A stretch of DNA of 64,000 bases from NCBI GenBank assembly GCA_020086605.1, contig JACBWW010000089.1:750920-814919 (forward strand), read 5' to 3'. Below are positions 14,001-25,995 of the stretch, in pieces (within the stretch, counting starts at the first letter, position 1; the number at the start of each line of letters is the position of its first letter). The notes beneath the pieces were generated by a model. That model worked only from the letters and a program-made list of their open reading frames with translations, was not told the origin of the DNA and made no database searches. A program made the position numbers and the translations under genes. The DNA is from Lanius collurio. Lineage: Eukaryota; Chordata; Aves; Passeriformes; Laniidae.

Positions 14001-14563
14001 CCCACGTGGGCACTCCAGAGGTGATGATCTGCAGCAATCACTAATGAAGTGATTAAAAAAAGCAAACTGCAAATACACCTTTATTTGAATAGGGCTTAGT
14101 GGTGCCAGATACTACTCAGAGTGCTCGTGTCAGAGGAGTAGCATTCACATGTACTAAAATACCCTAAAAATGCAGTTTTCATCTCTGACACTGTTACTGC
14201 TCCACGAGGGCTGACAAAACCCACACAGGAAGTGGCTGCAGCTTGAGTTTGTGGTTGTAGGGAGAGAGCTGCTGAGGGAGGTTTGTTGGGTCTGACATTC
14301 CTGTGCTGAGAAGGAGCAGCGACAGAGGAAGGGAGAGACATAGCTGTGAGAGCTAAATTAGGGGAAGAGCAGAAAGGGAGGAGGATGGTGAGGAAGGAGA
14401 GCAGCACCACACACAAAACCTGCTGGAGCATCTCAGGCTCGTCACCGAAACTGGGAGAACATTTCTGGGTTGGAAGAAAACAGACAGAAACCTCTCAGTT
14501 GCTGGAATAAGACAAGGATTAAATTCCTCTTCTGGTCCAAATGCAAGTTTTAGTGTCTTGTTT

Positions 14564-15110
14564 ATAGAATCCCAGAATGGTTTGGGTGGGAAAACCTTTA
14601 AGGATCATCCAGTTCCACCCCCTGCATTGGGCAGTGACACCTTCCCCTGTCCCAGGGTGCTCCAAGCCCCAATGTCCAACCTGGCCTTGGGCACTGCCAG
14701 GGATCCAGGGGCAGCCACAGCTGCTCTGGGAATTCCATCCCAGCCCCTCCCCACCCTCACAGCCAGGAATTCCTTCCCAATAGCCCATCCATCCCTGCCC
14801 TCTGGCACTGGGAAGCCATTCCCTGTGTCCTGTCCCTCCATGTCTTGTCCCCAGTCCCTCTCCAGCTCTCCTGGAGCCCCTTCAGGCTCTGAGCTCTCCC
14901 TGGAGCCTTCTCCTCTCCAGGTGAGCACCCCCAGCTCTCCCAGCCTGGCTCCAGAGCAGAGGGGCTCCAGCCCTCAGAGCATCTCCATGGCCTCCTCTGG
15001 ATTCTCTCCAGCAGCTCCAGGTCCTTTTGCTGTTGGATCCCATGGCTGGAGGCAGCTCTGCAGGTGGGGTCTCATGAGGGCAGAGTAGAGGGGCAGAATC
15101 CCCTCCTGTG
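14564..15110 (-). mobile_element. CR1 LINE 3' end
   Basis: This is a reverse-oriented CR1, starting with AGAATCCCAGAATGGTTTGG (complement of the 3' end) and running to GGCAGAGTAGAGGGGCAGAA. It belongs to the same young-looking group as the copies at 16599, 20868, 49480 and 58925. The 176-codon plus-strand open frame here is the antisense reading of the element, not a gene. Confidence 0.92.
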
Positions 15111-16598
15111 CAATGGGTCCTTACTCATCCATGGCCATGATGGACACACTAAACCAGGTTGAAAACATTGTGATATTAAAATATTTGTAATTATTTTTTT
15201 TAAATATTTTTTTAAAAAAATAATGGAGTTGCAAGTAAGCCAGTAGCTTTGAAGGACTTCCTTGTCAACCTGATATGTTGACATTGGAAAATTGTCTCTC
15301 TGGATAAACTTGTTGAATTGACTTGTCCCATTGGGATTTTTGGGAAGGGTGTTAGTGTGGTTTGGGAAATCCCCTTAAAATGCCTCTGACTAATACAGAC
15401 TGGCAGGCTGGAGAAGGACCTTTGTCCAAGGAAGGTGATTGGAAAGGCACCAACTGGCCCAAGGTGGTCATGGAAGGTACTGGGAAACTAGTACAAGAGG
15501 AGTGAGAGCACAAGAAGAATGAGAAAAAAGGTGGTACATAAAATCTGAAACTAATATCTAAACCCCCCTTCTGAATGTGAAAAGTCTACACCTGATTTAG
15601 GGACAAAATCCTGAAGTGCCTTCATGTTTGAGCATTATGTTGGGGCACGATGCAGCATTGTATGGTAATGACACCACAGGCTATTTTCTCTCATTGGAAA
15701 ATCCGCCCATAAGTTCTGGAAAACGTCACTGACACTTGCATCTCTGGGATAAAATCCACTGGCAGGACACTCTGCTGCCTCCCAGCTCCAGGGTGACAGA
15801 TCAAGGTTTCTGCCAGGATGTGGCAGCCAGCTGGGAGGGTGGGAGCCAGTGATAGTGCAAGGCTTTGGTGCTTTGTTGTTTTTTTTAAGTATTTACTTTC
15901 CAGGTACATTTATAGAATTTATATTTATAAATTATAGAATTAATATTTATAGAATTAAAGCACAAAAATGAGCCTTTACAGGAATGTTCATACTACTTTT
16001 AAACCATCTTTTCCTCTTTTTTGTTGTAATCAAAAATGAAAAAATGCATTTTTCACTCCTTTTCTTTCAATGATGCCTTTAAAGATACTTTTCCTCCTCC
16101 TTAATTGTACATAAAAATCATTTAGAAACCTTTCTTGCAGGCTGAAGCCAGCGTGGTGCATTGATGATCCGAACTCTCTTAGGGAAAGCACACAGGAGAA
16201 TGACAGGATTTTTAATAAGATGTTCAGATAAAATATGAGTGTGGAAAATGACATCATACTGCTCCCGCCCGAGCATGATACAACCCTCCTGGATGCCAAG
16301 TCAGGGATTAAGCTCGAGTCTGATATCCTGCAAGAGTACTTTCCTCTGGGTGTTAAGCCTCTGTTTTAAACCCCCCCCTAATCCTGCTTGTCTCAGCCCA
16401 CGTCCCTGAGCCAAAGGGGGTCCCCAAAGGCTGCTCCATCCATGCCAGCTGCAGGACACGGATGGGAACCAGATTGGGTCACAACTGGGAAGTGAGTGGA
16501 ACAGCAGGAAATCACAATTCCCCACATGGGTGACTTGGGACCCACTCAATGGGCTGAACGTGGTGGTAGATCAGGTCTGGGCCATGGAAAGCTCAGTG

Positions 16599-17203
16599 TG
16601 AGCCCCCAACTCCCCCGTGCCCTGGGCTGATCCCCAGTGTGGGCAGCAGGGAGGGGATTCTGCCCTTCTACTCTGCCCTCATGAGACTCCACCTGCAGAG
16701 CTGCCCCAGCCCTGGGGCCCAGCACAGAAGGACCTGGAGCTGCTGCAGAGAGTCCAGAGGAGGCCCCAGGGCTGCTCCAGGGATGGAGCCCCTCAGTTCT
16801 GGAGCCAGGCTGGGAGAGCTGGGAGTGCTCACCTGGAGAGGAGAAGGCTCCAGGGAGAGCTCAGAGCCCCTTGCAGGGCCTGAAGGGGCTCCAGGAGAGC
16901 TGGAGAGGGACTGGGGACAAGGCATGGAGGGACAGGACACAGGGAATGGCTTCCCAGTGCCAGAGGGCAGGGATGGATGGGATATTGGGAAGAAAGTTCT
17001 GGCTGTGAGGGTGGGCAGGCCCTGGCACAGGGTGCCCAGAGCAGCTGTGGCTGCCCCTGGATCCCTGGCAGTGCCCAAGGCCAGGCTGGATGGGGCTTGG
17101 AGCACCCTGGGACAAGGGAAGGTGTCACTGCCCATGGCAGGGGGTGAAATGAGATGATCCTTAAGGTCCCTTTGGACCCAGACCACCCTGTGATTCCGGG
17201 ATC
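16599..17203 (+). mobile_element. CR1 LINE 3' end
   Basis: This is a plus-sense CR1 of about 600 bp. It includes the upstream GTGGGCAGCAGGGAGGGGAT segment, the CTGCAGAGCTGCCCCAGCCC stretch and the terminal CCTGTGATTCC. It is one of the most complete copies here. Open frames of 172 codons on both strands are artefacts of its GC-rich, stop-poor sequence. Confidence 0.93.
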
Positions 17204-18942
17204 CTCGCTCTATGTCCCATAAATTCCCACTGAAATGGTTCGTGTCATTCCTGTGCTAATGTGGTTTCTGAGCAGTAACCAGTGCTCCTGGCAACTGCCC
17301 TCTCCTTACTCACCCTTCCTGTCATTAGATGGATGCAAACATGCAAAATGAAGTGGAAAACCTCAAATAAGAGCAGTAAGAACACCTTTTGTGGGGGTGT
17401 TGGAGACCCAGCTATTGTGTCCCCATTGGTGGTGGGCAGGTCTGGGCAAGGAAAGATGGCATCCCCATCCCAGGCCAGAGCCTGCCTGCTGTTTATTTTT
17501 AGAGATGATTTCAAGTCCTGTCTCTGATACTGTCACTTTGCAGCTGATGACTGGAGCACGCTGTGGTTATGCTTTTCAGAAAGAGCCCCAAGTACAGCCA
17601 GCAGCAAAGGAAACCAACACAAATCTTGTTAGAGATTTTCTCCGAGTCCCGACTGCAGAGCCAGGCAGTGGTGAGCAGCATCTTCCTAAAAAGATTTCAC
17701 TCAGAGCCTTTGGATTTGGGTGGTGTGGTTAGAAAATGTCATCTGTAACAAATCAAAACCGAAAAGAAAGGGAAAAAAACCCACTCTCTCTTCCTGAAAT
17801 TAAACCCTTCCAGAAAACAAGGCTGCAGCTCTCGCCTCTCCTGTGGAGGAGACGATGAAAGGAGACACGTGGAACATCCCCTAGAGAAAGGTGCTCACAA
17901 CCCATCCTGACTGAGCCCACCACAGAGCTACAGGAGAACAGAGCCACCAGGCAGCAAAGTTTGAAGGGTCCAGTGATGACAAAATGTGTTTTCCTCCACC
18001 TTTGTGCATTCAGAGCCTGTTCTGCCAACTCCCGTTCCACCTGTGTTTTCACAGTGAAACCAGTGCAAAAATCAATTAACAAACTGCTTCGTGGCATGAG
18101 CAGAAGTTGTGTGACCTGATGTGGAGGCCACATTTAGGGAAATTTGTTCAGCATTTACAGGCACAGACCAGGATCCTCCCCAAGGAGTCTGATCCATCAC
18201 CAAAACCAGCCCTCAAGCCTTTAAAATCCAAATCCTGCCTTTCACTTCCCAAGGGCAAGTGTAGACAAACTCATTCTGCCAGTTCATCATCATCATCATT
18301 CCATGTTATTTTTACCATTTTTTTGGGCACAGTTCCCCAAAGAGGAGTTATTTCTCATCATACCTCAGCTGTTACTGCTGTAGAGGCAAAGTCTGTGCAA
18401 CAGACCTTGTCCAGCCACAGAGCTTCTACACCTCCTCCTCCTTCAGCCACTGACCAACAGCCCTGGGCTGAGGAAAAAAATCAACCTGAATTTATTTGGA
18501 CTGGGTTTACACATGAAAATCTCGTATTTCAAGCAACTGTACCAAAATTTCCTGTGTGGGAAAAGCTGGCTTATTAACCCAGGAATGGTTTGTTTGCAAT
18601 CCTTGAAAACTTTTCACGGAATTTAAGTAACTAAAAGAACTCTGTGAAATTAAAGCATCTTTTTGAGTAATCAGATGTAATTTAAAGAATCCTTTAAAGA
18701 GCTGAGAATGGTTTTGATGACAGGGCAGCTGGAGTGGGCTATAGGCAGAGCAGTCCATGAAAAGTCAGCATTTCCCTTCCTGAAGTCCTGATTTCAGACG
18801 TTGTTCAGGAATCTCAGGATCCCAATGTCTTCCTTGTTTTTTCCAGACATCAGTGCCAAATAAACAGAAGGAACACACTTAACACACAGGAATTTCCAGT
18901 GGCACAGAGCAGAAAAGTGACTGCAGCAGCTTTTGCACATGA

Positions 18943-19187
18943 GGATGTGGCTGCCCCATCCCTGGCAGTGTCCAAGGCCAGGCTGAAGGGGACTTGGAGC
19001 AGCCTGGGATAGTGGAAGGTCTCCCTGCATATGGGGGGGATGAGAACAGAGAATCACAGAATATCCTGAGCTGGAAGAGACCCACAAGGATATCAAGGTC
19101 CAACTCCTGGCCCTGCCCAGGACACCCCAAGAACGTGCTTTTAAAGATGATCTTTCGGGTCCCTTCCAAATCAAACTGTTCTGGGAT
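18943..19187 (+). mobile_element. CR1 LINE 3' end interrupted by another CR1
   Basis: A plus-sense CR1 3' end (GATGTGGCTGCCCCATCCCT up to about 19046) resumes at about 19137 with TTTTAAAGATGATCTTTCGG and ends at TTCTGGGATT. Between the two halves lies an oppositely oriented CR1 piece, listed separately. The two outer halves are in correct order and join at the expected place in the consensus. Confidence 0.8.
19048..19136 (-). mobile_element. Nested CR1 3' fragment
   Basis: This reverse-oriented piece begins AGAATCACAGAATATCCTGA, then GAGCTGGAAGAGACCCACAA and 'ccaactcctggccctgccc'. It matches the 3' type of the copies at 31722 and 57200, not that of its host, so it is a later insertion of a different subfamily. 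Confidence 0.8.
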
Positions 19188-20867
19188 TGTACAAACTTCA
19201 GCAGGTTGGGAAGATCCTCACAGACACAAACTGTTCAGCCAGATCTCTGACCATGCCCCTCTTCACCCCTCTGTGAGGATGGGAGGGCACAGAATCACAT
19301 CATAACACAGAAACATCATGAAAAGAGGGTAAAAACCTCAGTGCTGATGAACTCAGCCTCTGTAGAAAAGGAAAGATGCTGCAGCCCATGAAGGAATTCA
19401 CCACTCTGCTAAAACCACTGCTTACCTAATCCCCACTCTGCCACCAGGCACAGATGTTCCTTGTAATTCCAAGGGAAACGTGAGAAACCTCATCCCACAA
19501 ATAGGTTTCTTTTGAAGTTCTGCCCTCCCAGGCTGCCCTCACGTCCTGAAGCAGAGACACTTGCTTGTCTCTTAAAAGCTTTGCAGGGTTTCAGTTTTAT
19601 TCCATTAATATTTTTTCTGTGGATTCTGAATCCACTCATCAACGCAGCAGCTCTTCAAAGGGCTCTGTTAATAACCCTGGTGACAACGAGTCTCCTCAGC
19701 TAATGGGCTTTGGGATAAGTAGGTGCTTCCAGCAGTTCTGCTGCTTTCTATTCCATTAAGTGTCCCTGTCCTCATACCTCAGGACTGAGAATTTTCATTT
19801 CTTCATGCTATTAATTATTTTGTCTCCTTCCCACTTTTTCTCCTTGAATATTTTCAGGCTCGTGATTAATTGCAGTTATGACCTTTTCCTTTGTTGTTTT
19901 TTTTTTAACATCTTAGGTAATGTTCTGCCATTTGGCCCTGGAACTTCATTCCTTCTCCTTTATAATGGGCTGGAAAAGGCATCAGCCAGTCCCACTACAA
20001 GGGTTTAGAGAATCACTCGGTTCCTTGCTGTAATGAAATACTTTTTTCCTCTCATTACAATTCACTCCACAAGGCTTCTCTACCTTCTGTCTCTGCCAAT
20101 TAACTGTTACTGGGCTGAAAATCAAGTGTTTGTGCTGAAAATGAAATGTTCTCCCTGATTTAAAGTCCCTAACACAGCCCAGTTTATCATCCCAAATAGC
20201 CATCCTATGATGGTCATTCCAAGTGTCTTGTATTCCTCAGCAAAAATTCATCCCAGGTAAAGAAGGTCCAGGTAAAGTGACACTTGGTGACATGGAAAAG
20301 TAACTTCTAATGGTTTTGTGGCACCAGAAGAGAAAGATGTGCCTGCCCCACCACTCCTGGGCAAAGGTTCTCTCCCTTTCTCCCAAAGGACACAAACCCA
20401 ACTCTTCCCCCAACCCCAAGAAGTCTCTCTGGCTCTGCTGAGCCAGCACAGACCCAGGGACAACGAACATGAGAGGACGAAAGGACAAGGAAAGCAAAGC
20501 TGTGGAGCCCTCAGCAAATGCTGCCAGAAGATCTGGACTTTCCTCTCCCGCTTTGCTGTCACCCAAAACACAAGGTTCAATGATTGTCACCCCCTGCCTA
20601 ATCCTGCTCATCTCAGATTGTCAGGAGACTGAATATTTTGGTTTGTAAATCTGACCTGAATTGCATCATGAAATCATGAGCTGATTTCACATGGACTTAC
20701 AGCTGCACCTACTTATGCAGAATAAAAAGTGTTTCACAGATTTATTTGCAATCTGGATGCTCTGGACACAGCCACAGAACAGTCCCATGGTGACCTTGCA
20801 CTGCCATGTAACAACAGCATGAGCACCCGGCTGCTGAAGAGCATCTGGCCATTGAACAAAGGCATGA

Positions 20868-21450
20868 TCATGGAATGCCAGACAGGTTTGGCCTGGAAGG
20901 GACCTTCAAAGTCATTCAGTGCCACCCCCTGCCATGGGCAGTGACACCTCCTGCTAGCCAGGGTGCTCCAAGCCCCATCCAGCCTGGCCTTGGGCACTGC
21001 CAGGGATCCAGGGGCAGCCACAGCTGCTCTGGGCACCCTGTGCCAGGGCCTCCCCACCCTCACAGCCAAGAATTCCTTCCCAATATCCCACCTAACCCTG
21101 TCCTTTGGCCATTCCCTGTGTCCTGTCCCTCCAGGCCTTGTCCCCAGTCCCTCTCCAGCTCTCCTGGAGCCCCTTCAGGCCCTGGAAGGGGCTCTGAGCT
21201 CTCCCTGGAGCCTTCTCCTCTCCAGGTGAGCACCCCCAGCTCTCCCAGCCTGGCTCCAGCCCTGGGAGCAGCTCTGAGGCCTCCTCTGGACTCTCTGCAG
21301 CAGCTCCAGGTCCTTCTGCTTTGGGGATCCCATGGCTGGAGGCAGTTCTGCAGGAGGGGCCTCCCGAGAGCAAAGCAGAGGGGCAGAATCCCCCCTCTCC
21401 CTGCTGCCCACGGCATGGGGACGGTTGGGGGCTGCTGGCCCAACATCTGC
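20868..21450 (-). mobile_element. CR1 LINE 3' end
   Basis: This reverse-oriented CR1 of about 580 bp starts at ATCATGGAATGCCAGACAGG. It passes through the CCAAGCCCCATCCAGCCTGG block and ends in the CTGCTGCCCACGGCATGGGG segment. The 212-codon plus-strand open frame across it is an antisense artefact. Confidence 0.92.
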
Positions 21451-22514
21451 CCCCCAACACCTGCCTGCTCTGCCTCACTGGAGGGACAACTCAGCCCCTT
21501 TCAGTTCCTCTGAGTTTTCAGACACCCATTTCCCACTTACAATTCTGAACACTCAATCAGTTAAATACAGGGCATGTTTACAGTGGCACCCATCACATCA
21601 AACCATCAGCTCCCAACAGCTCTCCAGAACTACAGAAAGGCAAGAATCAGGTCAGAATTAGTTAGAATCAGTTGTTGCCCAAGAACTTGTCTCACATCTT
21701 TTATTTCCCTCCTGCTGCACAATTTCACATCAGATTTCTCCTGGAAGTGTGAATTAATTCACTTTCTAACCCTTAGGGTAAAATGTCTTTGATCACAAAT
21801 GGCTTAAAATTATAAAGATCTGTTAAAATTATGTCTATTAGCAAAGATACTTAAGAAATACCAGCCAAGTTAAATGAATTGAAAACAGCATGGAATTTTT
21901 TTTTTTAATGGAGTAATGTAAAGGAGAGGTCACTAAAAATGTATTTACTTCGATAATGAGTTTTTCCTCATTGGAGGAAGAACAGGGAAAAAATGCAGAC
22001 ACTGGTGAAAAACAGACAAGCAGGTGCTGGACATGAGCCTGATAAACAGAACACATGGGATGGAAAGCAGGCAGGGATGGCTGGGGAGCTCAGCCACAGG
22101 CTCCTCTCTGGCACGATGGAAAGGGGATGGAACCCCCAACCAAGATGGATTTGAGTGAGGTAAATGAGTGGGTGAGTCAGGGGACACTCTAATGGCCTTG
22201 GAGCCCTGCAGTGAGTGGAGATGGAAAAATCCTGAATTCCTTGGATTATTTAGATAGAAGCAGGAAGACAGATGTGGCCCAGGAGGGCAATTCCTGGCAT
22301 GGATTAAGATGATACTCAGATTACAAACAGGATCAAGAGAAGGATTTTTAACAACCCTCAAGCTCTCCACAAAGATATGGCTGAAGTGTTCTGCTCCTGC
22401 ATGTTTCCTACCAAACACCAGTTAAGTTACTTGATATTTAGAGCATCTGTTTTTTTCTTTTAAATACCTGAACTGTGGCTTGTGAAACTTTCCTACCTCA
22501 GTGTAACTGCAAAA

Positions 22515-22962
22515 ATGCACATAATAATACATGAAAAAATACCCCAGAGTCTGGAGCTGAGGGGCATTTTGGGAAGGACAACAGCAACCCACAGCATGAT
22601 ACTTTGCTGCCATTAAAATCCCATTTTTCCCTGTTTCAGTGCCCATCCTTGGGATGTTGCAGGATTTTGGGATGAGCATGTGGTTCTTCAGGAAGTCCCT
22701 ACAAAGCATAATGTCCCATCAGCTTTTCTCATCATTCAGTACCTCATGGTTTATTGTGAAGAGGTTGTGTCTGACCATGGCATTAACATTGGAGTACATC
22801 CCTGTGTCACTGGAGCTGCAGCTCTTTCTGAAATTAAATGCACATAATAATATATGAAAAAACACCCCAGAGTCTGGAGTCAAGAGACATTCTGGGAAGG
22901 ACAACAGCAACCCACAGCATGCTACTTTTCTGCCATTAAAATCCCATTTTCCCCTGTTTCAG
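22515..22962. repeat. Direct repeat A (two copies, 323 bp apart)
   Basis: A block of about 124 bp beginning ATGCACATAATAATA and ending CCCTGTTTCAG occurs at 22515-22639 and again at 22838-22962. The copies differ at about ten positions (roughly 92 percent identical by eye). The segment between them (about 22637-22837) is itself present in inverted form at 23685-23885. The repeat does not resemble CR1. Confidence 0.85.
22637..22837 (+). repeat. Inverted repeat B, left arm
   Basis: This arm of about 200 bp starts CAGTGCCCATCCTTGGGATG and ends TTTCTGAAATTAA. Its reverse complement recurs at 23685-23885 with only about six differences. The high identity means a recent duplication or an ongoing sequence exchange between the arms. 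Confidence 0.88.
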
Positions 22963-23684
22963 CTACGTGCCTACTGTATTTTACCTTATCAAGGAGAAGA
23001 TGGCTGTGGCTACAGAGATGCCCAATGTTCAAGACATCTGAATCAAGATAGTCCAATCACCCCTACCACCACTGATGGCTCTGTCACTCCCACAGCCTCT
23101 TCCAAGGGCCCTTCCCATTGCTAAATGAGGTGGAATTCTCCAGCTCACTGTTACCAAACACTGCACTCTGATTTCTCTGGGCACCCATGAAGTGCTGTGG
23201 GCTCCATTAATGCCCCATCTCGCTCCTGATAAAGTCTTTGGCAGCTGTTCTGGACAACAGCCCAAGACCTCAGCACACAAGTGCAGCCTTTCATGTCTGT
23301 GCAGCTTTTTTCCTAAGTTTATCTATGGCCTAAAGCTTCCAAACCCTTGCGCTCGCCCAAACTGTGCAGTCATTTCAAACACTGCATTAAAACACCATCC
23401 AGTGCTATAAAAGGGAAAATGGATGGTTCCAGGAGGCAGCTCTGTGGCAGATGAGCCAGTGTGGCTCAGGAGATAAGAGGCAGCTGCCAGAGAGGAATAT
23501 AAGCATTATTTATGGATGTGGTGCCGTTGGAGGCATTGGAGGTGCAGCCAGAGAGGGTGGCAGCTCCCCTGCAGGGTCTCACATCAAGCCCATGTTTGCC
23601 ATCGGTGCCACAGCCACGAGAGGCAAAACAAAGCAGTGTTGATTTTTCCCTGCAAACCCAAATCTCTCCTTGACTGCCCTGTCC

Positions 23685-23885
23685 TTAATTTCAGAAAGAG
23701 CTGCAGCTCCAGTGACACAGGGATGTACTCCAATGTTAACACCATGGTCAGACACAACCTCTTCACAATAAACCATGAGGTACTGAATGATGAGAAACGC
23801 TGATGGGACATTATGCTTTGTAGGACTTCCTGAAGAAACACATGCTCATCCCAAAATCCTGCAACATCCCAAGGACGGGCACTGA
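23685..23885 (-). repeat. Inverted repeat B, right arm
   Basis: This arm is the reverse complement of 22637-22837 at about 97 percent identity, with about 850 bp between the arms. On the plus strand it starts TTAATTTCAGAAAGAGCTGC, which resembles a splice acceptor, and reads an open frame SCSSSDTGMYSNVN..VRHNL. The same frame occurs in the left arm simply because the DNA is duplicated. No known protein is recognised. Confidence 0.88.
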
Positions 23886-23993
23886 TTACACACCAAGAAT
23901 CAACACATCCCACCCTGGAGTTTGGTTCACAACTATTTATTTGCTCCTATCTATGGCCTTGCTCGAGCAGGTGCTGCTGCCACACACTCCTGG

Positions 23994-24014
23994 GTAAAAT
24001 AAAATAAAATAAAA
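23994..24014. repeat. AAAAT microsatellite
   Basis: About four tandem AAAAT units lie between GGGT and GG. It is a short simple repeat with no further context. Confidence 0.85.
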
Positions 24015-24179
24015 TGGAATCTCCTCTGTTCTGGGAAGAACTTGCTCAGCTGAAGACAATGGCACCAGCAACTGCTGGCACACAAGAGGCACTGACTTTA
24101 ATTGCTGGAATGCTACCTCCTCACTGGACTTCAGTATTACATTTAACCTATTACCTGATTTAGATCAAAGACTCACTGA

Positions 24180-24497
24180 CTGGTTTGAGTTAGGAGGGAT
24201 CTTAAAGCCCATCCCTTTCAACCTCCTGCCCAGGGCAGGGACACCTCCCAGTGTCCCAGGACACTCCAAGCCCCGTCCAACCTGGCCATGAACACTTCCA
24301 GGGACGGGGCAGCCACAGCTTCTCTGGGCACCCTGTGCCAGGGCCTCCCCACGCTCACAGGGAGGAATTCCTTCCCAATATCCCATCTAACCCTGCCCTC
24401 TTTCAGTTTGAAGCCATTTCCCCATGTCCTATTACTCCAGGCCCTTGTAAAAAGTCATTCTGGAGCCTTCTTGTAGGCCCCCTTTAGGCGCTGGAAT
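24180..24497 (-). mobile_element. CR1 LINE 3' end
   Basis: This reverse-oriented CR1 begins ACTGGTTTGAGTTAGGAGGG, includes CCAAGCCCCGTCCAACCTGG and ends near CCCCTTTAGGCGCTGGAA. It faces the plus-oriented copy at 24772 across about 275 bp. Confidence 0.9.
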
Positions 24498-24771
24498 CCA
24501 ATCCTTGGATCCTCCAAGACCATCCAGCAGAATAATTATTTGTGGGCAAGAATCAAAAAGTCTTGACTTTATTAAAAGAAACACAGAGTTGACAAAGTCA
24601 GTATTTCTGCCTAACTTTAAAATGGCCCATTATTCCTGAGGGAAAGCCCCAACTCAGCTCCTGGGGCAAAGCCATCAAGAGTCCTCCTAAGAGAGGACGT
24701 ACGATGAGAACAGAGAAGAGCTGGTTGCCAGTTGCAGCTTCTCCTTCAACACTGCAGGCTTCCAGCTGCTG

Positions 24772-25139
24772 GGAGAAGGCTCTGGGGAGACCTGAGAGCC
24801 CCTGCCAGTGCCTAAAAGGGCTCCAGGAGAGCCAGAGGGGGACTGGAGACAAGGGTCTGGAGGGACTTTGGACAAGGGAGAATGGCTTCCCAGTGCCAGA
24901 GGGCAGGGCTGGATGGGATATTGGGCAGGAATTGTTCCCTGGGAGGGTGGGCAGGCCCTGGCACAGGGTTCCCAGAGCAGCTGTGGCTGCCCCTGGATCC
25001 CTGGCAGTGCTCAAGGCCAGGCTGGAAGGGGCTTGGAGCACCCTGGCATAGTTGAGGGTGTCCCTGCCCATGGCAGGGGGTGGAATGAGATGAGCTTTAA
25101 GGTCCCTCCTAACTCAAACCCATCTGTGATCCCACGATG
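24772..25139 (+). mobile_element. CR1 LINE 3' end
   Basis: This plus-sense CR1 runs from GAGAAGGCTCTGGGGAGACC through GCTGTGGCTGCCCCTGGATC to GTGATCCCACGATG. Together with the preceding minus copy it forms an inverted pair. Confidence 0.9.
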
Positions 25140-25851
25140 TCCACCCACAAGCTGTCCTCACTTTGCACCTTCTACCCAAAACACGCCAGACTAAAAGCTG
25201 TAGTTTACCCAAATTACTGCAAGGATGAACAGAATCAGGAAGAGTCAGTCTGGTATCAATTCACAACAGAAGGATAATGCTAAAAACGAGTTGCCAAGCG
25301 TTCAATCCACTGTTTCTAAAAAAAAAAAAACCCAAACCACAGGACTGTGTTTCCAATCAGCTCACAACAAGAAGGCAGGAGCACACAGCCAGCCAGGAAT
25401 GTGACATCACTGCAAAGCCAACAAAGGCGGCCTCTCCGTGAGCTTCAGGGCTGCAGCCTGGGAAAGGGGAAGAGAAAAGGCTTGGCTTGGACAATCAATG
25501 TCCAGTCCCAGCCCTGATGCCTCCAAAACAGCAAAGGGAAGGATCCTTTTGGGCCAACTCTGCCCATTCAAGACTGTTAAGGGGATGACAGTTGTCACAG
25601 CAGGACCCTGAGGGCACAGATCTCTCAGGAGCCAGGATGGGATCATGGAATGATCACACTCACTTTCCATGAAAAGCATTTCTGAGTGGAGTTGTCATCT
25701 CCACATACTCCAACACTGATGAAAAGGATCACCAGCATCAGCCCCTGTGCTGAGCACAGAAAATGAAACATTGCAGAATGGAGCAGATGCATGAGGGAAC
25801 CTCATCAAAGCTCAAAACCCATCCCAAACTTAAGAACTCAAAGCTTTTTAT

Positions 25852-25995
25852 GTGGAATCCCAGACTGGTTTGGGCTGGAAGGGACCTTAAAGCTCAATCC
25901 ATCCCCTGCCATGGGCAGGGACACCTTCCACTAGACCAGGTTGCTCCAAGCCCCATCCAACCTGGCCTTGGATGTTTCCAGAGATGTGGCATCTA
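25852..25995 (-). mobile_element. CR1 LINE 3' end, short
   Basis: This reverse-oriented fragment has TGGAATCCCAGACTGGTTTG at its start and CCAACCTGGCCTTGGATGTT near its end. It is truncated to about 140 bp. Confidence 0.9.

Noticed and set aside
14558..15088. 176-codon plus-strand open frame
   Set aside because: Antisense reading of the CR1 at 14564-15110.
15185..15228. T-run/A-run hairpin in the intron
   Set aside because: Low-complexity AT sequence next to a CR1; no sign of a functional RNA.
18107..18577. 156-codon plus-strand frame with a Ser run
   Set aside because: The Ser run comes from an ATC microsatellite; nothing protein-like remains and no splice or promoter context is seen.
20875..21513. 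212-codon plus-strand open frame
   Set aside because: It lies over a minus-oriented CR1 (20868-21450); the same proline/serine-rich translation recurs at every CR1 copy of this type.
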